NCBI GenBank assembly: GCA_900012615.1
Contig: LT009757.1
Location: 1,329,695-1,393,694 of the forward strand
Source of the DNA: Agrobacterium genomosp. 13 str. CFBP 6927
GTDB taxonomy: Bacteria > Pseudomonadota > Alphaproteobacteria > Rhizobiales > Rhizobiaceae
Length of the DNA stretch: 64,000 nt
Direction: 5' to 3'
A program made the position numbers and the translations under genes. Below, piece by piece: positions 1-11,074 of this stretch. Positions within the stretch are counted from its first letter, which is position 1, and each line of letters starts with the position of its first letter. Below the pieces are notes generated by a model. The model was given only the letters and a program-made list of their open reading frames with translations. It had not been told where the DNA came from and did not search any database.

Positions 1-791
1 CCCCGTCGCAGTTCCACTTCCCCGGCAAGCACCATTTGCAAATCGGGAAAGCGCGCGGCGATGAAATTCGGCAATATGCAAAGGCCGCGGCCGCTGAGAG
101 TAGCGGTCAGCTGGGCAAAAATGCTCGATGACTGGAAGTTGGGCCTGAGGCCGGGCAGCACATCGCGCATATAGTCTAGACCCGGCGAAAAGATCAGGTC
201 CTGTACGTAACCGATGAAGAAATGATCGAGCAGGTCCTCGCGCTTGGTGATTTTCGGTCGCCCGGCCAGATAGGAACGCGAGGCATAGATATGCAGTGTG
301 TAATCGATGATCTGTTCGTTGATATAGGGACCGGCTTTCGGTGGGTCGAGCGTGACCGCGACATCGGCCTCCTTTCTCGATAGCGCCATGATCTGCTGGA
401 TCGTCACCATCTCCACCATGATGTGGGGATGCGTGATGGCGAAGTCCTTCAGCCTTTCAACGAAGAAAAAATTGGAAAAACCTTCCGGTGCGCTGAGCCG
501 CACCACGCCGCGCAGCAGGCTGCCGCTTTCGGAAATATCCGATTGCAGTCTTTCCGCTTCCGCCTCGATACGCTCGACCGTATCCACCAGCCGCCGGCCG
601 ACGGTCGTGAGTTCATAACCGCGCGGGTTTCGCTCGAACAGCTTGGTTTTAAGCGAGAATTCCAGCCGGTCGATATGGCGGGAGACGGTGGCGTGGCTGG
701 TGCGCAGGCTTCGGGCTGCCGATGAGAGCTGCCCGGTGCGGGCCACGGCCAGAAAATATTGCAGGTCGTCCCAGGTAAAAGGGGTGGCCAT
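1..791 (-). CDS. LysR-family transcriptional regulator, truncated at window edge
   Basis: The first 263 codons of a LysR-type regulator are present; the C-terminus lies beyond the left edge. The N-terminal winged helix-turn-helix (about residues 5-65, with the AARSLRTSHATVSRHIDRLE stretch as recognition region) is clear, followed by the start of the periplasmic-binding-protein-like effector domain. The ATG at 791 has a GGGAG ribosome site 6 nt upstream. It is transcribed away from the transporter/catabolic operon that starts at 1024, the usual arrangement for a LysR protein controlling its divergent neighbour, and a 16-bp palindrome lies between them. Ligand unknown; by context probably an intermediate of the neighbouring pathway (inference). 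Confidence 0.9.
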   Translation of the reverse strand, partial: MATPFTWDDLQYFLAVARTGQLSSAARSLRTSHATVSRHIDRLEFSLKTKLFERNPRGYELTTVGRRLVDTVERIEAEAERLQSDISESGSLLRGVVRLSAPEGFSNFFFVERLKDFAITHPHIMVEMVTIQQIMALSRKEADVAVTLDPPKAGPYINEQIIDYTLHIYASRSYLAGRPKITKREDLLDHFFIGYVQDLIFSPGLDYMRDVLPGLRPNFQSSSIFAQLTATLSGRGLCILPNFIAARFPDLQMVLAGEVELRR

Positions 792-813
792 TTTCGTCTC
801 CCATCAAGAGTTC

Positions 814-829
814 TGTTCAAAAATGAACA
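814..829. promoter_or_regulatory. Perfect palindrome in the lysR/ABC-operon divergent region (candidate operator)
   Basis: The sequence TGTTCA-AAAA-TGAACA is a perfect inverted repeat 23 bp upstream of the LysR start codon. LysR proteins commonly bind interrupted dyads (T-N11-A type) near their own promoters, and this dyad fits that size. The 232-bp gap 792-1023 holds no other feature I can name. Binding is inferred. Confidence 0.4.
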
Positions 830-1023
830 GTTCCTGTTCGCAATTTGATGATGCCCCGCTCTTGTGTCAACGGCCGAATTCGAGAAGTCTAGGCTCAGGA
901 TGCATCGCTTTGAGGAGGGCGGTGTGACCATTCGGGTGCAATGGCATGGAAGCCCGCAGGCGGTTTCGTTCACCGTTGCACAGACCCATCTGAGGCTCGC
1001 AATCATCTCTGGGAGGAGAAGTC

Positions 1024-2232
1024 ATGCGCAAGAGTATCCTTTTATCCACGGCCATGGCACTAGCCGCGGGCACCGCCGCTTATGCCGCCGAGATTTCCGA
1101 CGGCAAGGTCAAGATCGGCATCCTGAACGACCAGTCGGGCGTCTATGCCAACTTCGGCGGCAAATATTCTTACGAGGCCGCGAAGATGGCGGTCGAGGAT
1201 TTCGGCGGCAAGGTGCTCAATGCGCCGGTGGAAGTGGTGACCGCCGACCACCAGAACAAGGCGGATGTCGCCTCCAATATCGCCCGCCAATGGTACGACA
1301 CCGAACAGGTCGATTCGATCATGGAATTGACGTCGTCGTCGGTGGGCCTCGCCGTACAGGCGCTTTCCAAGGACAAGAAGAAGATCACCGTCAATACGGG
1401 TGCGGCAACGACCGAGCTGACGGGCAAACAATGCAGCCCCTATGGTTTCCACTGGGCCTATGACACCTATTCGCTGGCGGTCGGCACCGGCGGCGCGCTC
1501 GTCAAGCAGGGCGGTGACAGCTGGTTCTTCCTGACCGCCGACTATGCTTTCGGTTATTCGCTGGAAGAAAACACCGGCAATTTCGTCAAGGCCAATGGCG
1601 GCAAGGTGCTGGGTTCCGTGCGCCATCCGCTGGCCACGACGGATTATTCCTCCTTCCTGCTGCAGGCGCAGTCTTCGGGCGCGAAGGTCATCGGCCTTGC
1701 CAATGCCGGTCTCGATACCTCCAACGCCATCAAGCAGGCGGCCGAATTCGGTATCGTGGCGGGCGGCCAGCGGCTTGCGGCGCTTCTCTTCACGCTTGCC
1801 GAAGTCCACGGCCTCGGTCTCGAAGCGGCTCAGGGGTTGACGCTGACGGAAGGTTTTTATTGGGACCGCGATGATGAATCGCGCAAGTTCGGCGAGCGTT
1901 TCAAGGAACGCACCGGCGCCATGCCAAACATGGTTCATGCCGGCACCTACTCCGCCGTGCTGCACTACCTGAAGGCCATCGAAAAGGCCGGTACGGATGA
2001 TGCCGATGCCGTCGCCAAGGCCATGAAGGAAATGCCTGTCAACGACGTCTTCTCGAAGGACGGCCATGTGGCCGCCAATGGCCGCATGATCCACGACATG
2101 TATCTCATGGAAGTGAAGAAGCCGGAGGAAAGCAAGCAGCCGTGGGATTATTACAAGGTACTTGCCACCATCCCCGGCAAGGAAGCCTTCATGGACCCCG
2201 CAAAGAGCGGTTGCCCGCTGGTAACGCAGTAA
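1024..2232 (+). CDS. ABC transporter periplasmic substrate-binding protein, branched-chain amino acid (HAAT) type
   Basis: A 402-residue periplasmic binding protein of the LivJ/LivK type (Peripla_BP_6). A Sec signal peptide covers about residues 1-22 (basic MRK start, hydrophobic core, cleavage near AYA-A). The mature part starts ISDGKVKIGILNDQSG, the family's typical first strand. Length is normal. The ribosome site GGAGGAG precedes the ATG. It is first in an operon with two ATPases and two permeases, so it should set the transporter's specificity. The downstream enzymes handle C4 hydroxy/keto acids and alcohols rather than amino acids, so the ligand may be a small organic acid or alcohol instead of leucine (inference). 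Confidence 0.92.
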   Translation: MRKSILLSTAMALAAGTAAYAAEISDGKVKIGILNDQSGVYANFGGKYSYEAAKMAVEDFGGKVLNAPVEVVTADHQNKADVASNIARQWYDTEQVDSIMELTSSSVGLAVQALSKDKKKITVNTGAATTELTGKQCSPYGFHWAYDTYSLAVGTGGALVKQGGDSWFFLTADYAFGYSLEENTGNFVKANGGKVLGSVRHPLATTDYSSFLLQAQSSGAKVIGLANAGLDTSNAIKQAAEFGIVAGGQRLAALLFTLAEVHGLGLEAAQGLTLTEGFYWDRDDESRKFGERFKERTGAMPNMVHAGTYSAVLHYLKAIEKAGTDDADAVAKAMKEMPVNDVFSKDGHVAANGRMIHDMYLMEVKKPEESKQPWDYYKVLATIPGKEAFMDPAKSGCPLVTQ

Positions 2233-2257
2233 AAAAGAATAAAAAGGGGAAAGCTTG

Positions 2258-3043
2258 ATGACGATCGCTCCCGCCCTTGCCGGGCAGGCCGAACCTCGCG
2301 TCGTTCTTTCGGCGCGCGGTCTCTCCAAGACCTTCGGCGCATTCGCGGCCGTGAAAAACGTCGATCTCGACGTCCACCATGCCCGCGTGCATGCGCTTAT
2401 CGGTCCGAACGGTGCCGGCAAAACCACGGTCTTCAACCTGTTGACCAAGTTTCTCCAGCCGACAGGCGGGGCGATCACCTTCATGGGAACGGACATAACA
2501 AGGACGCCGCCGGACAAGGTGGCGCGTCTCGGCCTCGTCAGGTCTTTCCAGATATCGGCGGTGTTTCCGCATCTGACGGTTCTGGAAAATGTGCGGGTGG
2601 CGTTGCAGCGGCCCAACAGCCTTGCAACGCAGTTCTGGCTGCCGCTCTCCTCGCTCGACAGGCTGAACGCCCGCGCCGAGGAGCTGATCGCCATGGTCGG
2701 CCTGACACGGGAAAAACATGCGCTTGCGGCCGATCTTTCTTACGGCCGCAAGCGGGTCCTCGAAATCGCCACCACGCTGGCGCTCGATCCGAAGGTTCTG
2801 CTGCTCGATGAACCGATGGCCGGCATGGGCGGCGAGGATGTCGCCCACGTCGCCGAACTCATCCGTGAGGTGGCAAAGACACGCGCGGTGCTGATGGTCG
2901 AACATAATCTGAAAGTCGTGGCCGATATTTGCCACCACGTCACGGTCTTGCAACGCGGTGAAATTCTGGCGGAGGGCGATTATGCCGCCGTTTCCGCCGA
3001 TCCGCGTGTGCGCACGGCCTATATGGGCACGGAGGAGGCTTGA
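2258..3043 (+). CDS. ABC transporter ATP-binding protein, LivG type
   Basis: A 261-residue cytoplasmic ATPase. Walker A GPNGAGKTT is near residue 48, the LivG-type signature LSYGRKR near residue 163, and Walker B LLLDEPMAGM near residue 183. The C-terminal stretch is that of LivG rather than LivF. The ATG at 2258 sits 7 nt after GGGGA; a TTG immediately before it is in frame but less likely. The stop is 1 nt from the next start, so the genes are translationally coupled. It pairs with the product of 3045-3746 to power the import system. Confidence 0.93.
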   Translation: MTIAPALAGQAEPRVVLSARGLSKTFGAFAAVKNVDLDVHHARVHALIGPNGAGKTTVFNLLTKFLQPTGGAITFMGTDITRTPPDKVARLGLVRSFQISAVFPHLTVLENVRVALQRPNSLATQFWLPLSSLDRLNARAEELIAMVGLTREKHALAADLSYGRKRVLEIATTLALDPKVLLLDEPMAGMGGEDVAHVAELIREVAKTRAVLMVEHNLKVVADICHHVTVLQRGEILAEGDYAAVSADPRVRTAYMGTEEA

Positions 3044-3044
3044 T

Positions 3045-3746
3045 ATGGCGGCAATGCTCGAAGTCTCCAACCTGAAGTCCTGGTATGGTGAAAGCCAGGC
3101 CCTGCACGGCGTCGATCTCACCGTCGGCGAGGGTGAAACCATCACCATTCTCGGCCGCAACGGTGTCGGTAAAACCACGACGCTGCGCACCATCATGGGC
3201 ATCATCCGCAACCGCAAGGGTTCCATCAAGCTCGGCGGCAAGGATATGATGCCGGTGCCGCTGCATCGCACGGCGAAATATGGCCTCGGTTTCGTGCCGG
3301 AAGAGCGCGGCATCTTCGCGACGCTGAGTGTCGAGGAAAATCTGAAGCTGCCGCCCGTCGTTGCATCTGGCGGCATGACGCTCGATGAAATCTACGAGCT
3401 GTTTCCCAATCTTTATGAACGTCGGGCGAGCCCCGGCACGAAACTCTCCGGTGGCGAGCAGCAGATGCTGGCCATGGCGCGAATCCTGCGCACCGGGGTC
3501 AAGGTGCTGCTGCTTGATGAGCCGACCGAGGGACTTGCCCCTGTTATCGTCCAGCGCATCGGCGAGGTGCTGAAGACACTGAAGAGCCGCGGCATGACCG
3601 TGGTTCTGGTCGAGCAGAATTTCCGTTTCGCCAGCCGCATCGCCGACCGCTTCTACCTGATGGATCATGGCCAGATGGTCGGCAATTTTCCGGTGGGCGA
3701 GCTTTCCGGCCGCATGGGCGAACTCAACAAAGTGCTGGGGGTTTAA
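3045..3746 (+). CDS. ABC transporter ATP-binding protein, LivF type
   Basis: A 233-residue ATPase with Walker A GRNGVGKTT, signature LSGGEQQMLAMAR and Walker B LLLDEPTEGLAP, the standard LivF pattern. The start is the ATG at 3045, just after the previous stop, with GGAGGAGG at the end of the upstream gene as ribosome site; a longer in-frame reading from 2958 lacks support. It forms the second nucleotide-binding subunit of the five-gene transporter. Confidence 0.93.
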   Translation: MAAMLEVSNLKSWYGESQALHGVDLTVGEGETITILGRNGVGKTTTLRTIMGIIRNRKGSIKLGGKDMMPVPLHRTAKYGLGFVPEERGIFATLSVEENLKLPPVVASGGMTLDEIYELFPNLYERRASPGTKLSGGEQQMLAMARILRTGVKVLLLDEPTEGLAPVIVQRIGEVLKTLKSRGMTVVLVEQNFRFASRIADRFYLMDHGQMVGNFPVGELSGRMGELNKVLGV

Positions 3747-3748
3747 CG

Positions 3749-4636
3749 ATGACGATGATCTTCGGCGTTCCAATTCAGGCGCTCCTCGGGCAATTGCTGA
3801 TCGGCCTCATCAACGGTTCGTTTTATGCCCTGCTGTCGCTCGGTCTCGCCGTCATTTTCGGCCTGTTGCGCGTCATCAATTTTGCGCATGGCGCGCAATA
3901 TATGCTCGGCGCTTTTGTGGCCTTCCTCGGCCTGCAATATTTCGGCATCAATTTCTGGGTGGCGCTGGTGGTGACGCCGCTTGTCGTGGCGCTTCTCGGT
4001 GCGATCGTCGAACGTCTCATGCTGTCGCGGCTTTACGATCTCGATCCGCTTTACGGGCTGCTCTTCACCTTCGGCCTGGCGCTGGTGGTGGAAGGCACGT
4101 TCCGCTGGCTTTATGGCGCTGCTGGCCAGCCCTATTCGGTTCCGCCGCAGCTTGCCGGTGGCACCAATCTCGGCTTCATGTTCCTGCCGAACTACCGCGC
4201 TTTCGTCGTCGTCATTTCGCTGGTCGCCTGCATTGCGACATGGGCGCTGATCGAAAAAACGAGACTTGGCTCCTATCTGCGGGCCGCGACGGAAAACCCG
4301 ACGCTGGTGCAGGCTTTTGGCATCAACGTGCCGGTACTGCTGACGCTGACCTACGCATTGGGTGCCGGCCTTGCAGGCTTCACCGGCGTGCTGGCGGCGC
4401 CGATCTATCAGGTCTCGCCCTTGATGGGCACCAACCTCATCATCGTCGTTTTTGCCGTGGTCGTGGTTGGCGGCATGGGGTCGATCATGGGTGCCATTGT
4501 CACCGGTTACATGCTCGGCATTGCGGAGGGCCTTACCAAGGTGTTCTACCCGGAAGCCTCCAACATCGTCATTTTCGTCATCATGGCCTTTGTGCTGCTC
4601 ATCCGCCCCGCCGGACTTTTCGGAAAGGACGCCTGA
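3749..4636 (+). CDS. ABC transporter permease, LivH type
   Basis: A 295-residue inner-membrane permease of the BPD_transp_2 family with about eight hydrophobic segments. The start of the protein (LLIGLINGSFYALLSLGLAV) and the motif GMGSIMGAIVTGYMLG near residue 244 are typical of LivH. It begins 2 nt after the livF-like stop. It should form a heterodimer with the LivM-type protein encoded next. Confidence 0.92.
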   Translation: MTMIFGVPIQALLGQLLIGLINGSFYALLSLGLAVIFGLLRVINFAHGAQYMLGAFVAFLGLQYFGINFWVALVVTPLVVALLGAIVERLMLSRLYDLDPLYGLLFTFGLALVVEGTFRWLYGAAGQPYSVPPQLAGGTNLGFMFLPNYRAFVVVISLVACIATWALIEKTRLGSYLRAATENPTLVQAFGINVPVLLTLTYALGAGLAGFTGVLAAPIYQVSPLMGTNLIIVVFAVVVVGGMGSIMGAIVTGYMLGIAEGLTKVFYPEASNIVIFVIMAFVLLIRPAGLFGKDA

Positions 4637-4637
4637 T

Positions 4638-5645
4638 ATGTCCAAAGCCACCCATAGCCCCACCGCCGGAGCAATGCCGCAGACGGAGGTTTCGACGACT
4701 GCCGGCACCATCAAGACCGTGCTTATTCTCGCAGGGCTTGCCGTGCTCATCGCCGCGCCGATGTTCGTTTATCCGATCTTTCTGATGAAGCTCCTGTGCT
4801 TTGCGCTGTTTGCCTGCGCCTTCAATCTGCTGATTGGGTACACGGGCCTTCTGTCCTTCGGCCATGCGGCGTTTTTCGGCGGTGCCGCCTATTTCACCGC
4901 CTATTCGGTGAAGGAATGGGGCGTGACGCCCGAGATCGGCCTTGTCATCGGCATGGCGGGTGCGGCGCTGCTCGGTCTCGTCATCGGCTTCTTCGCCATC
5001 CGCCGCCAGGGCATCTATTTCGCCATGATCACGCTGGCGCTGTCGCAGATGTTTTATTTCTTCTGCCTTCAGGCGCCCTTCACCCATGGCGAGGACGGCT
5101 TGCAGGGCGTGCCGCGCGGCCATCTCTTCGGCCTTCTCGATCTCAATGCGCCGCTCAACATCTATTACACCGTGCTGGCCGCCTTTGTTCTCGCGCTTCT
5201 GGTTATCTGGCGTTTCGTCAACTCACCCTTCGGCATGATCCTGAAATCGATCCGCGAAAACGAGCAGCGCGCCATTTCGCTGGGCTACAGCGTGCAGCGC
5301 TACAAGCTCGGTGCTTTCGTGATGTCGGCGACGCTGGCCGGTCTTGCGGGCGGTCTGAAGGCGCTGGTCTTCCAGTTCGCGACGCTGACGGATGTGACCT
5401 GGCAGATGTCCGGCGAAGTGATCCTGATGACGCTGCTCGGCGGCATCGGCACCATGATCGGCCCGATTTTTGGCGCGGGTCTCGTCGTCACCCTGCAGAA
5501 CTATCTCGCGACGTCCGATTTCCCGGTCACCATCATTACCGGCCTCGTTTTCATGGCCTGCGTTCTGGTGTTCCGGCGCGGTCTGATCGGCGAATTTTAC
5601 GCGTCGCGGCTTGGGAGAAAACTCGGCTTCCAGCACCGCGGCTAA
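4638..5645 (+). CDS. ABC transporter permease, LivM type
   Basis: A 335-residue permease. A hydrophilic N-terminal tail of about 20 residues is followed by multiple membrane spans, including NLLIGYTGLLSFGHAAFFGG and LLGGIGTMIGPIFGAG, both LivM hallmarks. The ATG at 4638 is 1 nt after the livH-like stop; a longer in-frame reading overlapping livH is rejected. It completes the ABC transporter. A gap of about 75 bp separates it from the enzyme genes, small enough for one transcript. Confidence 0.92.
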   Translation: MSKATHSPTAGAMPQTEVSTTAGTIKTVLILAGLAVLIAAPMFVYPIFLMKLLCFALFACAFNLLIGYTGLLSFGHAAFFGGAAYFTAYSVKEWGVTPEIGLVIGMAGAALLGLVIGFFAIRRQGIYFAMITLALSQMFYFFCLQAPFTHGEDGLQGVPRGHLFGLLDLNAPLNIYYTVLAAFVLALLVIWRFVNSPFGMILKSIRENEQRAISLGYSVQRYKLGAFVMSATLAGLAGGLKALVFQFATLTDVTWQMSGEVILMTLLGGIGTMIGPIFGAGLVVTLQNYLATSDFPVTIITGLVFMACVLVFRRGLIGEFYASRLGRKLGFQHRG

Positions 5646-5720
5646 ACATTTTTTGAAAACACTGGAAAGGCCTCCCCCGCGTCCGGGACGACGCGGCAAG
5701 GGCGGCGTATGGAGAAGAGT

Positions 5721-7316
5721 ATGGGCGAATATGACTATATCGTCATCGGAGCGGGGAGTGCCGGATGCGTTCTCGCCAACCGCCTTTCGAAAGATCCGAA
5801 CAACCGCGTGCTGCTGCTGGAAGCGGGCGGCAACGATAATTACCACTGGATCCACATTCCGGTCGGTTATCTCTATTGCATTAACAATCCGCGCACTGAC
5901 TGGTGTTTCAAGACGGCGGAAGAGCCGGGGCTCAACGGTCGCTCGCTGATATATCCGCGCGGCAAGGTACTTGGCGGCTGCTCCTCCATCAACGGCATGA
6001 TCTATATGCGCGGCCAGGCGCGCGATTATGATATGTGGCGGCAGCTTGGCTGCGAGGGTTGGGGATGGAACGATATCCTGCCCTATTTCCTGAAGTCGGA
6101 AGACTTTTATCGCGGCAAGAATGATCTGCATTCCGCCGGCGGCGAATGGCGGGTGGAGAAGGCGCGCGTGCGCTGGGATGTGCTGGATGCCTTCCAGAAG
6201 GCGGCGGGCGAGGCGGGTATTCCCGCGACCGATGATTTCAACCGCGGCGACAATGAAGGCGCCGGTTATTTCGACGTCAACCAGCGGGCTGGCTGGCGCT
6301 GGAACACGGCGAAAGCCTTTCTGAAACCGGCGCTTGGCCGCAAGAACCTGACGGTTCTGACCAAGGCCCATGTCAAGCGCCTGATCATCGAAGAAGGCCG
6401 TGTCACCGGCGTCGAGTTTCACCATGACGGCGTCCTGAAAAAGATGCGGGCGCGGCGCGAGACGGTGCTGTCCGCCGGCGCGATCGGCTCGCCGCATATT
6501 CTGGAGCTTTCCGGCGTCGGCCGTGGCGATGTGTTGCAGGCGGCCGGTATCGACACGGTGGCGGAGGTTCAGGGTGTGGGTGAAAACCTGCAGGATCATC
6601 TGCAGCTGCGCATGGTTTACAAGGTCTCCGGCGTTCTGACGCTGAATGAAAGGGCCTCCACCCTGTTCGGCAAGGCGCGGATCGGCCTCGAATATGCGCT
6701 GACGCGCTCCGGGCCGATGTCGATGGCGCCGAGCCAGCTCGGTGTCTTCACCCGTTCCTCGCCGGAAAAGGAAACCGCCGATCTGGAATATCATGTCCAG
6801 CCGGTTTCGCTCGACAAGTTCGGTGATCCGGTTCACACTTTCCCGGCCATTACCGCAAGTGTCTGCAATTTGCGGCCGGAAAGCCGGGGTTCAGTGCATG
6901 TGAAAGGACCGGATTTCGCCATGCAGCCGGAAATCCGCCCGAACTATCTTTCCACCGAAGGCGACCGCCAGGTGGCCATCGACGCCATGCGGCTGACACG
7001 CCGCATCGTCGCCCAGCCGGCCTTCGCGCGCTTCAAGCCGCAGGAATACAAGCCGGGTCCCTCCTTTGAGAACGACAATGATCTTGCAAAGGCGGCGGGC
7101 GATATCGGCACCACCATCTTCCACCCTGTCGGCACGCTGCGCATGGGGTCGGATATGGAAAGCGTGGTCGATGCGCGGCTGAAATTCCGCCGGCTCGCCG
7201 GGCTGCGCGTCGCCGATGCATCGGTGATGCCACGCATCACATCTGGAAATACCAATTCCCCGACGATCATGATTGCCGAAAAGGCCGCCGACATGATCCT
7301 TGCGGATAATCGCTGA
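5721..7316 (+). CDS. GMC-family FAD-dependent oxidoreductase (choline/alcohol dehydrogenase-like)
   Basis: A 531-residue flavoprotein. The Rossmann motif [14 protein letters not shown] is at the N-terminus; GMC signature 1 follows ([20 protein letters not shown]), then signature 2 ([15 protein letters not shown]), and the C-terminal catalytic region HPVGTLRMG...[15 protein letters not shown] with the family His and Asn. The start is taken at 5721, because GGAG lies 6 nt upstream; an in-frame ATG at 5709 is possible. The family oxidises alcohols to aldehydes. BetA itself is usually beside betaine genes, which are absent here, so the substrate is more likely an alcohol feeding the downstream 3-hydroxybutyrate/acetoacetate enzymes (inference). 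Confidence 0.88.
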   Translation: MGEYDYIVIGAGSAGCVLANRLSKDPNNRVLLLEAGGNDNYHWIHIPVGYLYCINNPRTDWCFKTAEEPGLNGRSLIYPRGKVLGGCSSINGMIYMRGQARDYDMWRQLGCEGWGWNDILPYFLKSEDFYRGKNDLHSAGGEWRVEKARVRWDVLDAFQKAAGEAGIPATDDFNRGDNEGAGYFDVNQRAGWRWNTAKAFLKPALGRKNLTVLTKAHVKRLIIEEGRVTGVEFHHDGVLKKMRARRETVLSAGAIGSPHILELSGVGRGDVLQAAGIDTVAEVQGVGENLQDHLQLRMVYKVSGVLTLNERASTLFGKARIGLEYALTRSGPMSMAPSQLGVFTRSSPEKETADLEYHVQPVSLDKFGDPVHTFPAITASVCNLRPESRGSVHVKGPDFAMQPEIRPNYLSTEGDRQVAIDAMRLTRRIVAQPAFARFKPQEYKPGPSFENDNDLAKAAGDIGTTIFHPVGTLRMGSDMESVVDARLKFRRLAGLRVADASVMPRITSGNTNSPTIMIAEKAADMILADNR

Positions 7317-7329
7317 AAGGAGCGCTCCG

Positions 7330-8210
7330 ATGAAGACCGTCGCTTTTATCGGGCTGGGACATATGGGCCTGCCCATGGCCGCCAATCTCGTCAAGGCCGG
7401 ATATGCCGTCAGGGGTCACGATCTTTCCGAAGCCTGCCGCGCGGCGGCGAGAGAGGCGGGCATTCCCGTTGCTGCGGATTCTGCCGAGGCTATCGAAGCG
7501 GCTGACGTGATCATCACCATGCTGCCGAAGGGCGAACATGTGGTTTCCGTCTATGGCGATCTGGTTAAAAAGATTTCTGCTGGCACGCTGCTTATCGACT
7601 GCTCGACGGTGGATATGGAAAGCGCGCTGAAGGCGCATGAACTGGCCGCTTCCGCCGGTTGCCCCTCGGTCGATGCGCCCGTTTCCGGCGGAACGGGCGG
7701 GGCTGCGGCGGGCACCCTGACCTTCATGTGCGGCGGCGAGGCTGCGGCCTTCTCTGCGGCAAAGCCGGTGCTGGAGGCGATGGGCAAGAAGATCGTGCAT
7801 TGCGGCAAGGGTGGCAACGGCCAGGCGGCCAAAATCTGCAACAACATGATCCTCGGCATTTCCATGATCGCCGTTTCGGAAGCTTTTGTTCTGGGCGAAA
7901 AACTCGGGCTTTCGCATCAGGCGCTTTTCGATGTCGCCTCCACCTCTTCCGGGCAATGCTGGTCGCTCACCACCTATTGCCCGGTGCCGGGACCGGTGCC
8001 GACATCGCCCGCAAACAAGGATTACCAGCCCGGATTTGCCGCGGCCCTAATGCTGAAGGATCTGAAGCTTTCGCAGGAGGCCGCGAATGGAGCGGGGGCT
8101 TCCACCCCGCTCGGTGCGGCGGCGGCGGCGCTTTACGAGAACTTCGTCGGCGAAGGAAGCGGCGGGCGCGATTTTTCCGCCATCGTCGAAATGCTGCGCG
8201 GGAGCGAAGC

Positions 8211-8214
<4 letters not shown>
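7330..8214 (+). CDS. NAD(P)-dependent beta-hydroxyacid dehydrogenase (3-hydroxyisobutyrate dehydrogenase family)
   Basis: A 294-residue enzyme. N-terminal nucleotide-binding motif GLGHMGLPMAANL, substrate-binding motif APVSGGTGGAAAGTLTF near residue 118, and the catalytic lysine region GNGQAAKICNN near residue 165 are all present. The ATG at 7330 follows AAGGAG; 13 nt separate it from the GMC gene. It overlaps the next gene by 4 nt (ATGA). Family members oxidise 3-hydroxyisobutyrate, tartronate semialdehyde or related hydroxy acids; the true substrate cannot be read from sequence. No valine-pathway partners are present, so calling it MmsB would go too far. Confidence 0.88.
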
Positions 8215-10166
<1,952 letters not shown>

Positions 10167-10170
10167 GCCG

Positions 10171-10956
10171 ATGGAGGACCAACCGAAAACCGTGCTCGTC
10201 ACGGGTTCCACCAGCGGCATCGGGCTCGCCATCGCCAAACGTTTCGCCGAGGCGGGGTATCTGGTCGCGGTGCATGGCATAGAGACGGCCGAGGAGGCGA
10301 CGCAGGCGCTGGAGGCGGTCGCGAAGGTGGCGCGGCACAGGCCGGTCTATTTTGCCGCCAACCTCGCCAATTATGATGAAAGCGCCCATCTGCCGGAAAC
10401 CGTCATCGCCGAATTCGGTCATATTGACGTCCTCGTCAACAATGCCGGCATCCAGAAAGTCGCGCCGATCGATGAGTTCGATTTTGCCGATTTCTCCCAT
10501 ATTGTTGCTATCTCGCTCGACAGTGCCTTTCACACCATCCGTGCGGCCTTGCCGGGCATGAAGGAAAGGGGTTGGGGCCGCATCGTCAACATTGCTTCCG
10601 CACACGGCCTGCGTGCTTCGCCCTTCAAGGGCCCTTATGTGGCGACCAAACATGCGGTGGTGGGCCTGACGAAAAGCGTGGCGCTGGAAGTCGCCGAACT
10701 CGGCATCACCTGCAACGCCATCTGCCCCGGTTATGTCTGGACGCCGCTTGTCGCGGCCCAGGTTGCCGATCAGGCGCGCGTGCATGGCATGAGCGAGGAG
10801 GATGTGGTGAAAAAGGTGATGCTTGCGCCGCAGCCGACCAGGCGGTTTGTGCAACCGGAAGAAGTGGCGGAAATGGCGCTTTATCTCTCCGGCGATATGG
10901 CGCGCTCCATCACCGGCACCACCATCTCCATCGATGGCGGCTGGACCGCGAAATAA
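10171..10956 (+). CDS. bdhA: D-3-hydroxybutyrate dehydrogenase (SDR family)
   Basis: A 261-residue classical short-chain dehydrogenase. The NAD motif TGSTSGIGLAIA is at the start, NNAGIQ near residue 91, the active-site Ser in IASAHGLRASPFKG and the YVATK catalytic Tyr/Lys near residue 157. The C-terminal substrate lid resembles bacterial 3-hydroxybutyrate dehydrogenases. It begins 4 nt after the acetoacetyl-CoA synthetase stop and is the last gene of the operon. Pairing with that enzyme supports the 3-hydroxybutyrate to acetoacetate assignment. Confidence 0.87.
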   Translation: MEDQPKTVLVTGSTSGIGLAIAKRFAEAGYLVAVHGIETAEEATQALEAVAKVARHRPVYFAANLANYDESAHLPETVIAEFGHIDVLVNNAGIQKVAPIDEFDFADFSHIVAISLDSAFHTIRAALPGMKERGWGRIVNIASAHGLRASPFKGPYVATKHAVVGLTKSVALEVAELGITCNAICPGYVWTPLVAAQVADQARVHGMSEEDVVKKVMLAPQPTRRFVQPEEVAEMALYLSGDMARSITGTTISIDGGWTAK

Positions 10957-11074
10957 TTTTCGCGCACGCGCTTGAAGCGAACCGTCTCATCGGCTTCCGG
11001 CATTGTTGAGCGGTTTCAATCCTGTATAGTTTTCGTGGACGGCGGGGTCAGCGCCGTGTTCACGGAAAAGCGTC

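Noticed and set aside
1060..2694. 544-codon minus-strand frame
   Set aside because: Shadow of the binding protein and LivG-type genes, crossing a gene boundary with no recognisable domain.
5223..6836. 537-codon minus-strand frame
   Set aside because: Antisense to the end of LivM and the GMC oxidoreductase; Arg/His-rich composition typical of shadow frames.
5709..7316. Choline dehydrogenase (betA)
   Set aside because: GMC motifs fit, but there is no betaine aldehyde dehydrogenase, betI or choline transporter nearby, and the operon points to C4 metabolites.
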